Of a stretch of DNA of 64,000 nucleotides, positions 1 through 8,929 are shown piece by piece. Within the stretch, counting starts at the first letter, position 1, and each line of letters starts with the position of its first letter. Origin of the DNA: Thalassococcus_A lentus (GTDB lineage Bacteria > Pseudomonadota > Alphaproteobacteria > Rhodobacterales > Rhodobacteraceae); the NCBI RefSeq assembly GCF_028023555.1, contig NZ_JAQIOY010000001.1:434001-498000 (forward strand), written 5' to 3'. Below the pieces are notes generated by a model. That model made no database searches and was not told where the DNA came from. It saw nothing but the letters and a program-made list of their open reading frames with translations. The translations under genes and the position numbers were made by a program.

Positions 1-679
1 CGATGTACATATCGGCAGTCAGCTAACCCAGCTGGAGCCCTTTGAATTGGCCTATCAGAAGGTCGCCGAATTGACCGAACAATTGCGCGCGGACGGGCAT
101 GAAATCTCGCGTCTGGATCTGGGTGGCGGTTTGGGCATTCCCTATGCGCGGTCTAACGAAGCGCCGCCGCTGCCGACAGACTACGGGGCCTTGGTGCAAC
201 GGACCGTGGGCCATTTGGGCTGTGAGATCGAGATTGAACCGGGCCGTTTGATTGCCGGGAACGCCGGTATTTTGGTCAGTCGTGTCATCTACGTGAAAGA
301 AGGAGAAGGGCGAAAGTTCCTGATTCTGGACGGTGCAATGAACGACTTGATCCGCCCGGCGATGTACGATGCGCACCATGAAATCGTGCCGGTTGTCGAA
401 GCTGCCGCCGCTGCAGAGCTGAGCCCTTACGACATCGTGGGACCAGTTTGTGAAAGCGGCGACACCTTTGCCAAGGGTCGCCTTATGCCACCCTTGTCGG
501 ATGGTGATCTGGTGGCTTTCCGTTCGGCTGGCGCCTATGGCGCAGTCATGGCCTCAGAGTACAACACACGGCCTCTGGTGCCGGAGGTTATGGTGAATGG
601 TGATCAATTCGCCGTCATTCGGCAGCGTCCGACCTTTGACGAAATCATAAATCGCGATACCATCCCTGAATGGTTGTAA
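1..679 (+). CDS. lysA: Diaminopimelate decarboxylase, C-terminal half (5' end outside window)
   Basis: PLP-dependent enzyme that decarboxylates meso-diaminopimelate to L-lysine, the last lysine step. The frame is open from base 2, so the gene is cut by the window edge; about 225 of roughly 420 residues are present. Visible family motifs are HIGSQ near the edge, the glycine-rich PLP phosphate loop GGGLGIPY, EPGRLIAGNAG, the substrate/catalytic segment GPVCESGDTFAKGR containing the active-site Cys from the partner subunit, and GAYGAVMASEYN near the C-terminus. The next gene starts 39 bases downstream on the same strand, so they may share a transcript. Identification is secure; only the N-terminus cannot be judged. 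Confidence 0.95.
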   Translation, partial: DVHIGSQLTQLEPFELAYQKVAELTEQLRADGHEISRLDLGGGLGIPYARSNEAPPLPTDYGALVQRTVGHLGCEIEIEPGRLIAGNAGILVSRVIYVKEGEGRKFLILDGAMNDLIRPAMYDAHHEIVPVVEAAAAAELSPYDIVGPVCESGDTFAKGRLMPPLSDGDLVAFRSAGAYGAVMASEYNTRPLVPEVMVNGDQFAVIRQRPTFDEIINRDTIPEWL

Positions 680-718
680 GGCATCCTTCTTGCAGCCCAT
701 TGCTGCTAGGAGCGATCC

Positions 719-3334
719 ATGGCGCTTTTGCCACGTGACCATCAGACCAAAGCTGACATCTATGGCGCTATTCGCTGGCCATTGCGCCTGACCCGTTGGG
801 GTATGGTGGCCGAACAGGCAACCCGCGCATTCTGGCCGCTTTGGTCGATCATATTTGTTGTGCTGGGTCTGCTGATGCTGGGCCTGCAGGATATGGTTGC
901 GACCGAATGGGTTTGGGCGGCCGGTGCGGCGTTTGGACTGGCTGCGCTGTGGGCGTTGGTACGTGGGGCGCGGCAGTTTCACTGGCCCGCCCGTGACGAA
1001 GCTCTTCAGCGTCTGGACGGCACGCTCAGGGGTAATCCGATTCAGGCTGCATTGGACCAACAGGCGATAGGCACCGACGATCCGGCGTCCGGGGCTGTTT
1101 GGTTGGCGCACCAGAAACGCATGCGAGACAGGCTGAAAAAGGCGAAAGCCGCGGAACCGGATCTGCGCGTCGCCAAGGCTGACCCTTATGCATTGCGCTA
1201 TGTGGCGGTTCTGACGTTGTCGGTTGCGCTGCTTTTCGGCTCTTTCATGCGGGTTCAGTCGGTTACCTCGATGGGGGCTGGTGGGCCGGATCTCGCGCAG
1301 GGGCCGACATGGGAAGGCTGGATGGAGCCGCCGCGCTATACGCGGCTACCGTCGATCTATCTGAATGACATCATTGCACCATCACTGGACGTGCCCGAGG
1401 GCGCGCAGATCACTCTGCGTATGTATGGTGAAGTTGGCGCGCTGACGGTTACCGAAGATGTATCGGGCCGACCGATTCCAGAAGACGGGATGCTTGAGAC
1501 GGCGCAGGAATTCGAAGTCGTGCGATCGGGCGCACTGACGATCGATGGTCCCGGTGGCCGGATTTGGCAAATTGCATTGATCCCTGATGCGTCTCCTACG
1601 GTCGCACGGGATGGTGAAATCGAAGTGAGCTACGAAGGCGAATCTGAGATTCCTTTCGCCGCCACGGATGATCACGGCGTGGTTGGGGGAATGGCCCGTT
1701 TCGAATTGGTTCTGGCAGATGTCGACCGCCGCTATGGTCGGAGTATCGACCCGGAACAGCGACCAGTTCTTGAGGTTCCGCTGAGCATGCCGATTTCGGG
1801 CAGCCGCGCGGACTTTACCGAGATGCTCGTGGCGAATTTCTCATTGCACCCTTGGGCGAATTTGCCAGTGCGACTTGAACTTGAGGTCGAGGATGCCCGT
1901 GGCCAGAAAGGGTATTCAGAACCCGAAGTTCTGAACCTGCCTGGCCGGCGCTTTTTTGATCCGGTTGCAGCAGCCGTGATCGAGCAACGGCAGGCGCTTT
2001 TGTGGAACCGTGTAAACGCGGCGGATTCGGCGCTTATTCTGCGGGCAATCACGCATAGGTCTGATGCCTTGTTCCGCAAACCAGAACATGCCCAGCAATT
2101 GCGCGATATCCTAAAGGAAATGGAACAATATGCGTCGCTTGGCCTGACGGATGAACAGCAGGACGACTTGGCGCAACGGATGTGGGATCTGGCTCTCGAA
2201 CTGGAAGAGGGTGACCTTCAGGACGCTCTTGAGCGGTTGCAACGCGCGCAGGAACGTTTGGCAGAAGCAATGAAAAACGGCGCTTCGGACCAAGAGATCG
2301 CCGAACTGATGCAAGAGTTGCGTGAGGCGACAGATGACTACTTGCGCCAGTTGGCGCAGCAGCAGCGCCAGCAGGCCGAACAAAACCCTGAAATGCAGCA
2401 GCAGGGCGATCCGCAAAGCATGATGGAGATGTCTCAGAACGATCTTCAGGAAATGATGGACCGGATTCAGGAGCTGATGGAACAAGGCCGGATGGCCGAG
2501 GCGATGGAAGCGCTCGAACAGCTGCAGCAGATGATGGAAAACATGCAGGTCACCGAAGGCCAAGGTCAGGGCGGCCAGTCTCCGGGTGAACAGGCCATGG
2601 AGGGTTTGTCAGAAACACTCCGGGATCAACAGGGGTTGTCGGACGAAGCATTTCGTGACCTGCAGGAGCAGTTCAATCCGGGCCAAGGCCAGCGCGGCGA
2701 ACAGCAAGGGCAACAAGGCGATGGCCAACAGCAACAGGGCCAGGGACAGCAGCAAGGTGAAGGCCAAGGTGAAGGTGAGCAACAGGGTGCCGGCGAACAG
2801 CAGGGTGCGGATGGTCAGGGTGGTGACGGGCAATCGCTTGAGGACAGCCTTGCAGACCGCCAGCAGGCACTGCGCAATGAGTTGAACCGCCAACGCCGCA
2901 ATCTGCCGGGGCAGGGCACGGAACAGGGCGATGCCGCTGCAGATGCGTTGCGCCGGGCCGAAGAGGCCATGGATGGTGCCGAAGAGGCGCTGCGCGACGG
3001 AGAGCTGGCCGATGCCATCGGACGGCAGTCCGAGGCCATGGAAGCGCTTCGGGAAGGCTTGCGGAATCTGGGTGAGGCGCTTGCTCAGCAGCAACAGCAA
3101 AACCAGGGTCAGCAGGGGATGGCAGAAGGTGGCGATCCTTCGCAGCAACGCGATCCGCTCGGGCGCAATGCGGGCACCACTGGTCAGGTCGGAACCGATG
3201 AGGGTTTGTTGCAGGGCGAAGATGTTTACCGCCGCGCCCGCGAACTGTTGGACGAACTCCGACGCAGGTCTGGCGATGCAGATCGGCCCACAGCCGAGCT
3301 TGAGTATCTCGAACGGTTGTTGGACCGGTTCTGA
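719..3334 (+). CDS. TIGR02302 / DUF4175 family membrane protein with long Gln-rich region
   Basis: Protein of 871 residues of unknown function, of the alphaproteobacterial TIGR02302 type that commonly follows lysA. Hydrophobic segments lie at about residues 40-85 and 160-178, followed by a large presumably periplasmic beta-rich part (about 190-420), a charged coiled-coil-like part (430-540) and a low-complexity stretch dominated by Gln, Gly and Glu (about 545-705, again near 790). The start is set by AGGAG at 708-712, six bases before ATG. It runs directly into the next gene, which begins three bases after the stop. The Gln-rich part may be a flexible wall-spanning linker, which is inference. 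Family call is good; no function is claimed. Confidence 0.85.
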   Translation: MALLPRDHQTKADIYGAIRWPLRLTRWGMVAEQATRAFWPLWSIIFVVLGLLMLGLQDMVATEWVWAAGAAFGLAALWALVRGARQFHWPARDEALQRLDGTLRGNPIQAALDQQAIGTDDPASGAVWLAHQKRMRDRLKKAKAAEPDLRVAKADPYALRYVAVLTLSVALLFGSFMRVQSVTSMGAGGPDLAQGPTWEGWMEPPRYTRLPSIYLNDIIAPSLDVPEGAQITLRMYGEVGALTVTEDVSGRPIPEDGMLETAQEFEVVRSGALTIDGPGGRIWQIALIPDASPTVARDGEIEVSYEGESEIPFAATDDHGVVGGMARFELVLADVDRRYGRSIDPEQRPVLEVPLSMPISGSRADFTEMLVANFSLHPWANLPVRLELEVEDARGQKGYSEPEVLNLPGRRFFDPVAAAVIEQRQALLWNRVNAADSALILRAITHRSDALFRKPEHAQQLRDILKEMEQYASLGLTDEQQDDLAQRMWDLALELEEGDLQDALERLQRAQERLAEAMKNGASDQEIAELMQELREATDDYLRQLAQQQRQQAEQNPEMQQQGDPQSMMEMSQNDLQEMMDRIQELMEQGRMAEAMEALEQLQQMMENMQVTEGQGQGGQSPGEQAMEGLSETLRDQQGLSDEAFRDLQEQFNPGQGQRGEQQGQQGDGQQQQGQGQQQGEGQGEGEQQGAGEQQGADGQGGDGQSLEDSLADRQQALRNELNRQRRNLPGQGTEQGDAAADALRRAEEAMDGAEEALRDGELADAIGRQSEAMEALREGLRNLGEALAQQQQQNQGQQGMAEGGDPSQQRDPLGRNAGTTGQVGTDEGLLQGEDVYRRARELLDELRRRSGDADRPTAELEYLERLLDRF

Positions 3335-3336
3335 TC

Positions 3337-3879
3337 GTGAAAACACCTGAAGACTTGCGTTTGGCGGCATGGGCCGAAATTGCACGCGGCGTAGAGGATC
3401 GACATCACCCTGCGCGCAATCCAACCTTGGTCACGGTCGCTAAAGCAGGACCAGAGGCCCGAACCATCGTGCTCCGGTCTTGGGATTCCGGGCGTTCTGT
3501 TGCAGAATTTCAAACGGATCGGATGAGCGCGAAGGTCGCTGAATTGGAGGCTGATCCTCGCGCTGGCCTGCATTTTTGGTTGCCGGAAAAACGCCTGCAA
3601 ATCCGATTTCGCTGTCGGGTTGAGCTGATCCATGCGGATCGTGATCGCTGGGCCCGCATTCCGGATGTTGGCAGGGATGTCTATGGCGGGACGCATGCAC
3701 CCGGCGTGCCACTGGAAGATCCCGGAGATTTTAAGCCACTGCCGATGCAGGAACGGTTTACAGCCGTGTTGGCTCAGGTGCTTGGCATTGATCTGCTTTA
3801 TCTGGGCCCGGATCGTCACGAACGCGCTGTTTTTCAGCGTGATGGCAGTAGCTGGGTTGGAGGCTGGGTGGCGCCCTAG
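3337..3879 (+). CDS. Pyridoxamine 5'-phosphate oxidase-like FMN-binding protein
   Basis: Protein of 180 residues with the split-barrel flavin-binding layout of the PNPOx-like superfamily. It has an N-terminal helix (LAAWAEIARGVEDRHHPARNPTL), a strand rich in substrate-exposed residues (ARTIVLRSWD), then FWLPEKRLQIRFRCRVEL, which corresponds to the FMN-contacting strands. The C-terminus is short and lacks the conserved tail of true PdxH, so it is more likely a general FMN oxidoreductase than the pyridoxal phosphate biosynthetic enzyme. It starts with GTG two bases after the stop of the preceding gene and probably depends on translational coupling, since no clear ribosome binding site is seen. 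It ends 18 bases from the convergent LysR gene. Confidence 0.75.
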   Translation: MKTPEDLRLAAWAEIARGVEDRHHPARNPTLVTVAKAGPEARTIVLRSWDSGRSVAEFQTDRMSAKVAELEADPRAGLHFWLPEKRLQIRFRCRVELIHADRDRWARIPDVGRDVYGGTHAPGVPLEDPGDFKPLPMQERFTAVLAQVLGIDLLYLGPDRHERAVFQRDGSSWVGGWVAP

Positions 3880-3897
3880 ACCCAATGGCCGGATCAT

Positions 3898-4806
3898 TCA
3901 AGGAGCAGCGCTTCTTGTCAGAATCCATTCCCGGACAGTTTCCGCCTTTGGAAGCAGAGGAATGTTCTTGGACCAAACCAGATAAAAGCCGCGGCCGGTC
4001 TTCCAGGCCCATTCGGGCCGGGATGCCAGAAGCCCCTGTTCGACCATTGGGCCGACAAGATGGTGCCATCCGAAGGCAAAACCTTCGCCCGCAATCGCAG
4101 CTTGCAGAACCAACGCATAGTCATTCAGACGCAGGCCGCTGCGCGGCGGCTGTTCTGTTATTCCAAACTCATTGAACCATTGCGCCCAGGATGGACGTTC
4201 ACGAATTGGTTCTTCCAGATGGATCAGGCGTTGGTGCAACAGACCGGTGATGTTGCGCAGATGAAGCGCGGCAGCCATGACCCGTGGAGCAGCAACAGGA
4301 TAGATGATTTCTTCGGCGATCCGCCGGCAGTCGCAGCCGGGCCAGTTCCCATCGCCCAACCGTATGGCAAGACTAATCGGTTCGACGTTCAGATCCGGCT
4401 CCCGGTCACTGGACTGAAGACGCAGATCGATGTCGGGATGGCTTTGCTGGAACGTCTTCAGTCTGGGCAGCATCCAGTAGTTGTTGAATGCAGAAGACGC
4501 GCTGAGTGTCACGTGATCGTTGCTGACCGATTGCCGGATCGATGTGGCTGATTGCTCAAGCAACTCAAAGGCACGCGTTACATCAGCAAAAAGCCTGTCA
4601 CCTGCATGCGTCAGATTTATGCGACGATGGCTGCGTCGAAACAACTGAATGCCCAACGTGGCCTCGAGCTGTTTTATCGAAGCACTAACGGAAGGCTGTT
4701 GAACGTTCAATTCCTGAGCGGCGAGCGTGAATGATCCATGTCTCGCAGCGGCTTCGAAAACCATCAAATGGCGCGGTGAAGACAGATGTGTCCATAGGTT
4801 TTGCAT
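3898..4806 (-). CDS. LysR-family transcriptional regulator (GcvA-like)
   Basis: Protein of 302 residues. The winged helix-turn-helix occupies residues 10-68 (HLMVFEAAARHGSFTLAAQELNVQQPSVSASIKQLE), followed by the linker helix and an effector-binding domain. The TRFL-type order of secondary structure and the length resemble the GcvA/AmpR branch. It is divergent from the MttB-like methyltransferase operon with a 94-base spacer, the classic arrangement for a LysR regulator of its neighbour. An ATAAT-N5-ATTAT element overlaps its own start codon, suggesting autoregulation. The inducer is unknown; a methylated amine or betaine would suit the neighbouring genes, which is inference only. Confidence 0.88.
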   Translation of the reverse strand: MQNLWTHLSSPRHLMVFEAAARHGSFTLAAQELNVQQPSVSASIKQLEATLGIQLFRRSHRRINLTHAGDRLFADVTRAFELLEQSATSIRQSVSNDHVTLSASSAFNNYWMLPRLKTFQQSHPDIDLRLQSSDREPDLNVEPISLAIRLGDGNWPGCDCRRIAEEIIYPVAAPRVMAAALHLRNITGLLHQRLIHLEEPIRERPSWAQWFNEFGITEQPPRSGLRLNDYALVLQAAIAGEGFAFGWHHLVGPMVEQGLLASRPEWAWKTGRGFYLVWSKNIPLLPKAETVREWILTRSAAP

Positions 4807-4819
4807 AATCTGAAATTAT
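4805..4819. promoter_or_regulatory. Candidate LysR-type binding site (ATAAT-N5-ATTAT)
   Basis: A 15-base inverted repeat with 5-base arms satisfies the T-N11-A rule of LysR boxes (T at 4806, A at 4818). It overlaps the start codon of the LysR gene and lies in the 94-base spacer before the methyltransferase gene. It is A+T-rich in a G+C-rich region. Position and form fit an autoregulatory site, but such short repeats arise by chance. Confidence 0.4.
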
Positions 4820-4900
4820 CCAAAGCATCAAATTTTTCAACCGTCACAGAGCGCTGTTTTGCGGGTACCACTGTAAATCGAAACATAGGGAGTTCAGACA

Positions 4901-6421
4901 ATGGCACGTCGAGCGCGCGCTGCGAGAAACCGGGCCGACGCCGCGGCTGGCGTTGCAGCGTCCCCCTATGTCCGCAGATCTTTGCCGTTCTTCGATGTCT
5001 TGGATGGCGAGCAGATTGAAAAGCTCGAAGCGCAGGTTGACTGGATCATTCAGGATGTCGGCATTGCGTTTCGGGATGATCCCGAGGCTCTGGAACTCTG
5101 GCGCAGTGAAGGCGCCAAGATCGACGGCGATATCGTGCGTGCGCCTTCGGACTGGATTCGTGCGCTCTGTGCCAAGGCTCCGCGCGAATTCACCCAGCTT
5201 GCGCGCAACCGGGCGCGTTCCGTTACAATTGGCGGCACCAATCAGGTTTTTGCGCCAATCTATGGCGCGCCCTTTGTGCGGGATCTGGAGAAGGGGCGGC
5301 GTTACGGCGATATGGATGCGTTCCGCGAGCTGGTTCGCCTGACTTATCTGCACCCGAATTTGCATCACAGTGGTTTTGTCACCTGCGAGCCCTGCGATGT
5401 ACCGGTCAGCAAACGGCATCTGGATATGCTGATGGCGCACATGACGCTGTCTGACAAACCGCATCTGGGCGCAATCACCGAGATGAGCCGCGCGCAGGAC
5501 AGCGTAGACATGGCCGAGATCGTTTTTGGCCGCGCGGTGATGGATGAGAACTGTGTGATCATGGGCAACGTGAACACCAACTCTCCACTCTTGGTCGACA
5601 AGGTCGTGACCGAGGCTGCGCGCGTCTATTCAACACGCGGGCAAGGAATGATTGTCGTTCCGTTCATCCTGAGTGGTGCCATGGGTCCGGTTTCGACGGC
5701 GGCGTCGGTTGCTCAGGCCATGGCCGAAGCCATGATGGTTTGCGCTTATGTTCAACTGTTGCGACCGGGCGCGCCTTTTGTGTTGGGCAACTTCCTATCC
5801 TCGATGTCGCTGAAATCAGGCGCTCCGACCTTTGGAATGCCAGAACCGGTTGTTTCCAACTATGCTATTGGCCAGCTTGCCCGGCGGGCGGGCTTGCCCC
5901 TGCGCTGCGGCGGCTCGCTCACTGCGTCCAAGATAGAAGATGCGCAGGCCGCCTATGAAAGTGCGGATTCGATGCATTCCACCATGTTGGCAGGTGCGAA
6001 TTTTGTTCTGCATTCCGCCGGTTGGCTAGAGGGCGGGCTTTGCACCGGATTTGAGAAACTGATCATGGATGCTGACAGGTTGGGCGGCTACCAAAAGGTT
6101 CTGACTCAGGGGTTGGATGTTTCCGAAGACGCACTGGCCCGCGATGCCTATGGTGAGGTCGAAGCTGGCGGCCATTTTCTTGGTTGTGGTCACACCATGC
6201 GAAACTATCAAACCGCGTTCTATGAGCCGAAACTGAGCGATAGTGAAAATGTGGAAAGCTGGGAAGAAGCCGGTTCACAGGACATGCGCGTGCGCGCCAA
6301 TGCACGTGTGAAGGATATGTTGGCGCAGTACGAACCGCCGCCAATGGAAGAAGCAACGCGCGAAGCGTTGGAGGCTTATGTGGCCAAACGCAAAGAAGAA
6401 CTCCCCGACGCTTGGTACTAG
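4901..6421 (+). CDS. MttB-family (trimethylamine methyltransferase-like) protein, no pyrrolysine
   Basis: Protein of 506 residues of the COG5598 superfamily of corrinoid methyltransferases. The body shows family segments such as NTNSPLLVDK, GAMGPVSTAASVAQAMAE, the barrel loop SKIEDAQAAYESADSM and the C-terminal GGHFLGCGHTMRNYQTAFYEP. There is no in-frame UAG, so it belongs to the non-pyrrolysine branch, which includes glycine betaine and other quaternary-amine demethylases. The start is preceded by AGGGAG at about 4888. The next gene begins 13 bases after the stop and encodes an FAD/tetrahydrofolate-type demethylating enzyme, so the pair probably removes methyl groups from a methylated amine. 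No corrinoid carrier protein gene is adjacent, which is unusual for the classical mechanism. Confidence 0.88.
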   Translation: MARRARAARNRADAAAGVAASPYVRRSLPFFDVLDGEQIEKLEAQVDWIIQDVGIAFRDDPEALELWRSEGAKIDGDIVRAPSDWIRALCAKAPREFTQLARNRARSVTIGGTNQVFAPIYGAPFVRDLEKGRRYGDMDAFRELVRLTYLHPNLHHSGFVTCEPCDVPVSKRHLDMLMAHMTLSDKPHLGAITEMSRAQDSVDMAEIVFGRAVMDENCVIMGNVNTNSPLLVDKVVTEAARVYSTRGQGMIVVPFILSGAMGPVSTAASVAQAMAEAMMVCAYVQLLRPGAPFVLGNFLSSMSLKSGAPTFGMPEPVVSNYAIGQLARRAGLPLRCGGSLTASKIEDAQAAYESADSMHSTMLAGANFVLHSAGWLEGGLCTGFEKLIMDADRLGGYQKVLTQGLDVSEDALARDAYGEVEAGGHFLGCGHTMRNYQTAFYEPKLSDSENVESWEEAGSQDMRVRANARVKDMLAQYEPPPMEEATREALEAYVAKRKEELPDAWY

Positions 6422-6434
6422 GAGAAACACACCG

Positions 6435-8903
6435 ATGCCCGAGATTCAGAAAGACGAAACTGCAACTGGCAAGGCGCTTCCGTCACATGCCAAGGTCGTT
6501 GTCATTGGTGGTGGGGTGGTTGGCTGCTCGATCCTGTTTCACCTTGCCAAGTTCGGCTGGAAAGATGTTGTTCTGCTTGAGCGCGATGAACTGACCTCTG
6601 GTTCGAGCTGGCACGCTGCAGGTCAGATCCATACGATCAGCTCTGATCCCAACATCTCACGCCTGCAAAGCTACACGATCGATCTCTACAAAGAGATTGA
6701 GGAAACATCCGGCCATTCAGTGGGGCTGCACATCACGGGCGGCTTCTACGCCGCCTCGACCAAGGAATGGTACGACTATCTAAAGCGCGAGCGATCGAAG
6801 GCGCGATATATGGGGCTGAACCAGGAATTCATCAGCCCCAAGGAATTGGCAGAGCGGCATCCGCTGATTGATCCAAAGCACTACCACGCGGCGTTGTGGG
6901 ATGATCAGGACGGTGATTTGGACCCTTCGGGCGCGACCTATGCATTTGCCAAATCTGCGCGCGTGCATGGCGCACAGTATTTTACCCACTGCGGTGTCAC
7001 GGCCATTTCCCAACGGCCTGATGGTTCTTGGGATCTCACAACACCCAAAGGCCAGATCAACGCAGAACAGATCGTCAATTGTGGTGGTCTTTGGGCGCGT
7101 GAAGTCGGGCATATGTCCGGCGTGCATTTACCGGTTCAGCCGATGGAGCATCACTACCTGATCACTGACAAAATCCCCATGATTGCCGAGCGTATGGACA
7201 GCATGGGAGAGGCAGGCCGTTTGCCGGCCGGTATCGACTATGAGGCCAACATCTATTTCCGTCAGGAACGGCAGGGCATGTTGCTGGGCACCTACGAGCC
7301 AAAATCGACCCCTTGGAAGGTGGACGGCACACCCTGGGACTTTGGTCACGAATTGCTGCAACCCGATCTGGATCGTATCGCTGACCGGCTCGAAATGTCC
7401 TTTGAGCGCATTCCGGCAATTGGAGAGGCAGGCATCAAGGACATGATCAACGGACCCTTTACTTTTGGCCCAGATGGCAACCCGATGATTGGCCCGGTGC
7501 CGGGGATGAAAAACTATTGGGTTGCCGTGGGCGTTATGGCTGGCTTCTGCCAAGGGGGTGGCGTTGGCTTGACCATGGCGGAATGGATGATCGACGGCGA
7601 ACCGTCCATCGATGTCTGGGCCATGGACGTCGCCCGTTTCGGCGAATTTGCAACGCCGGATTGGGGAACGATCAAATCATCGGAAAACTACGAACGCCGG
7701 TTCGTCATGACCTTCCCAAATGAAACACTGCCAAAGGGCCGGATGCAAAAGACAACGGCGCTCTATGACCGGCTCGTTGCCAAGGGTGCATTGATGGATC
7801 AGGGCTTTGGTCTGGAAAACGCGCTTTGGTTTGCTGATGGCCCGGACGACGCCCACGAACATCCGACCTTTGAGCGCAATCGGTCGCATGACTACGTGGC
7901 GCGCGAAGTCAAAGCGGTGCAAGAGGCCGTTGGCGGCATTGAAATCGCCAATTTTGCCAAGCATGAATTCAAAGGGCCGGGCGCACGCGCGTATCTGGAT
8001 CAAACCCTTGCAGGTTACGTGCCCAAGCCGGGCCGCCTGACCCTGACACCGATGTTGACGCCCAAGGGTAAACTCTATGGTGATCTGACTGTCGCCTGTC
8101 TGGCAGAGGATCATTTCATGTTGTTCGGATCCGGGGCCATGCAAGAGGCGCATCGCCGTTGGTTCGAAAAGGACCTGCCGGATGATGTGACCTATGCGAA
8201 TGTCTCTGACGATTGGCACGGCATTGCGCTTTCCGGACCAAAGTCGCGGGAACTGCTGGGTCGGATCACGCGCGACGATGTCAGCGCAGAGGCGTTCAAG
8301 TTCCGGGACCTGCGTCAAACATTTGTTGGGGGTGTGCCGGTGATCCTGAACCGGATCAGTTTTTCCGGTGAATTGGGTTATGAGATCTATTGCAAGCCGC
8401 AGTACCTTTTGCGCCTGACAGAAGCTGTCGAAGAGGCGGGCGCTGATCTGGGTTATCGCTGGTATGGCGCGCGCGCCCTTATGTCGATGCGTCTGGAAAA
8501 AGGCTGGGGTGTCTGGACGTTGGAGTTCCGCCCTGACTTTGATGCGGTAGAGTCTGGGATGGATGCCTTTATCAATTGGAAAAAAGATTTCGTTGGTAAA
8601 GAGGCCACTCTGGCTATTCGCGACAGCGGTCCCAAACAGAAGCTGGTCACGATGACCATCGATGTTGACGGCATTGATGTCAGCAACGACGAAGCGATCC
8701 TTCGGAACGGCGAGGCCGTGGGCTATGTCTCATCGGGTGGCTATGCGCACCGTGCAGGCAAGTCTATGGCGATGGGATACGTCACTGCCGAAAACGCTGC
8801 TCCGGGCACAACCCTGCAGGTCGAAATTTTGGGCGAAATGTTCGATGCAGAGGTCTTGGGCGGCCCGATCTATGATCCTAATGGTGCCAACATGCGGTGT
8901 TGA
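6435..8903 (+). CDS. Dimethylglycine/sarcosine dehydrogenase-like FAD oxidoreductase with GcvT domain
   Basis: Protein of 822 residues. The N-terminal D-amino-acid-oxidase fold (residues about 20-400) has the dinucleotide motif VVVIGGGVVGCSI and SSWHAAG, the segment where related dehydrogenases attach FAD through His. The C-terminal half is a GcvT-like aminomethyltransferase domain, with FSGELGYEIYCKP, GARALMSMRLEKGWGVW and GYVSSGGYAHRAGKSMAMGYV. This architecture oxidatively removes N-methyl groups and passes the carbon to tetrahydrofolate. The ATG at 6435 is preferred over upstream codons because AGGAG lies at 6420-6424 and the encoded N-terminus then matches the family. It is the second gene of the MttB-like operon; the substrate may be a betaine or methylated glycine. 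Confidence 0.9.
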   Translation: MPEIQKDETATGKALPSHAKVVVIGGGVVGCSILFHLAKFGWKDVVLLERDELTSGSSWHAAGQIHTISSDPNISRLQSYTIDLYKEIEETSGHSVGLHITGGFYAASTKEWYDYLKRERSKARYMGLNQEFISPKELAERHPLIDPKHYHAALWDDQDGDLDPSGATYAFAKSARVHGAQYFTHCGVTAISQRPDGSWDLTTPKGQINAEQIVNCGGLWAREVGHMSGVHLPVQPMEHHYLITDKIPMIAERMDSMGEAGRLPAGIDYEANIYFRQERQGMLLGTYEPKSTPWKVDGTPWDFGHELLQPDLDRIADRLEMSFERIPAIGEAGIKDMINGPFTFGPDGNPMIGPVPGMKNYWVAVGVMAGFCQGGGVGLTMAEWMIDGEPSIDVWAMDVARFGEFATPDWGTIKSSENYERRFVMTFPNETLPKGRMQKTTALYDRLVAKGALMDQGFGLENALWFADGPDDAHEHPTFERNRSHDYVAREVKAVQEAVGGIEIANFAKHEFKGPGARAYLDQTLAGYVPKPGRLTLTPMLTPKGKLYGDLTVACLAEDHFMLFGSGAMQEAHRRWFEKDLPDDVTYANVSDDWHGIALSGPKSRELLGRITRDDVSAEAFKFRDLRQTFVGGVPVILNRISFSGELGYEIYCKPQYLLRLTEAVEEAGADLGYRWYGARALMSMRLEKGWGVWTLEFRPDFDAVESGMDAFINWKKDFVGKEATLAIRDSGPKQKLVTMTIDVDGIDVSNDEAILRNGEAVGYVSSGGYAHRAGKSMAMGYVTAENAAPGTTLQVEILGEMFDAEVLGGPIYDPNGANMRC

Positions 8904-8929
8904 AGCAGTCAATATCCGGGCCACGACCT

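Noticed and set aside
2700..2830. CRISPR-like or microsatellite array in the CAG/GGC repeats
   Set aside because: The repeats are irregular codons for Gln and Gly inside a coding frame, with no unique spacers of constant size.
6378..6434. Earlier start of the DMGDH-like protein inside the methyltransferase gene
   Set aside because: No ribosome binding site there. AGGAG and the family N-terminus support 6435.
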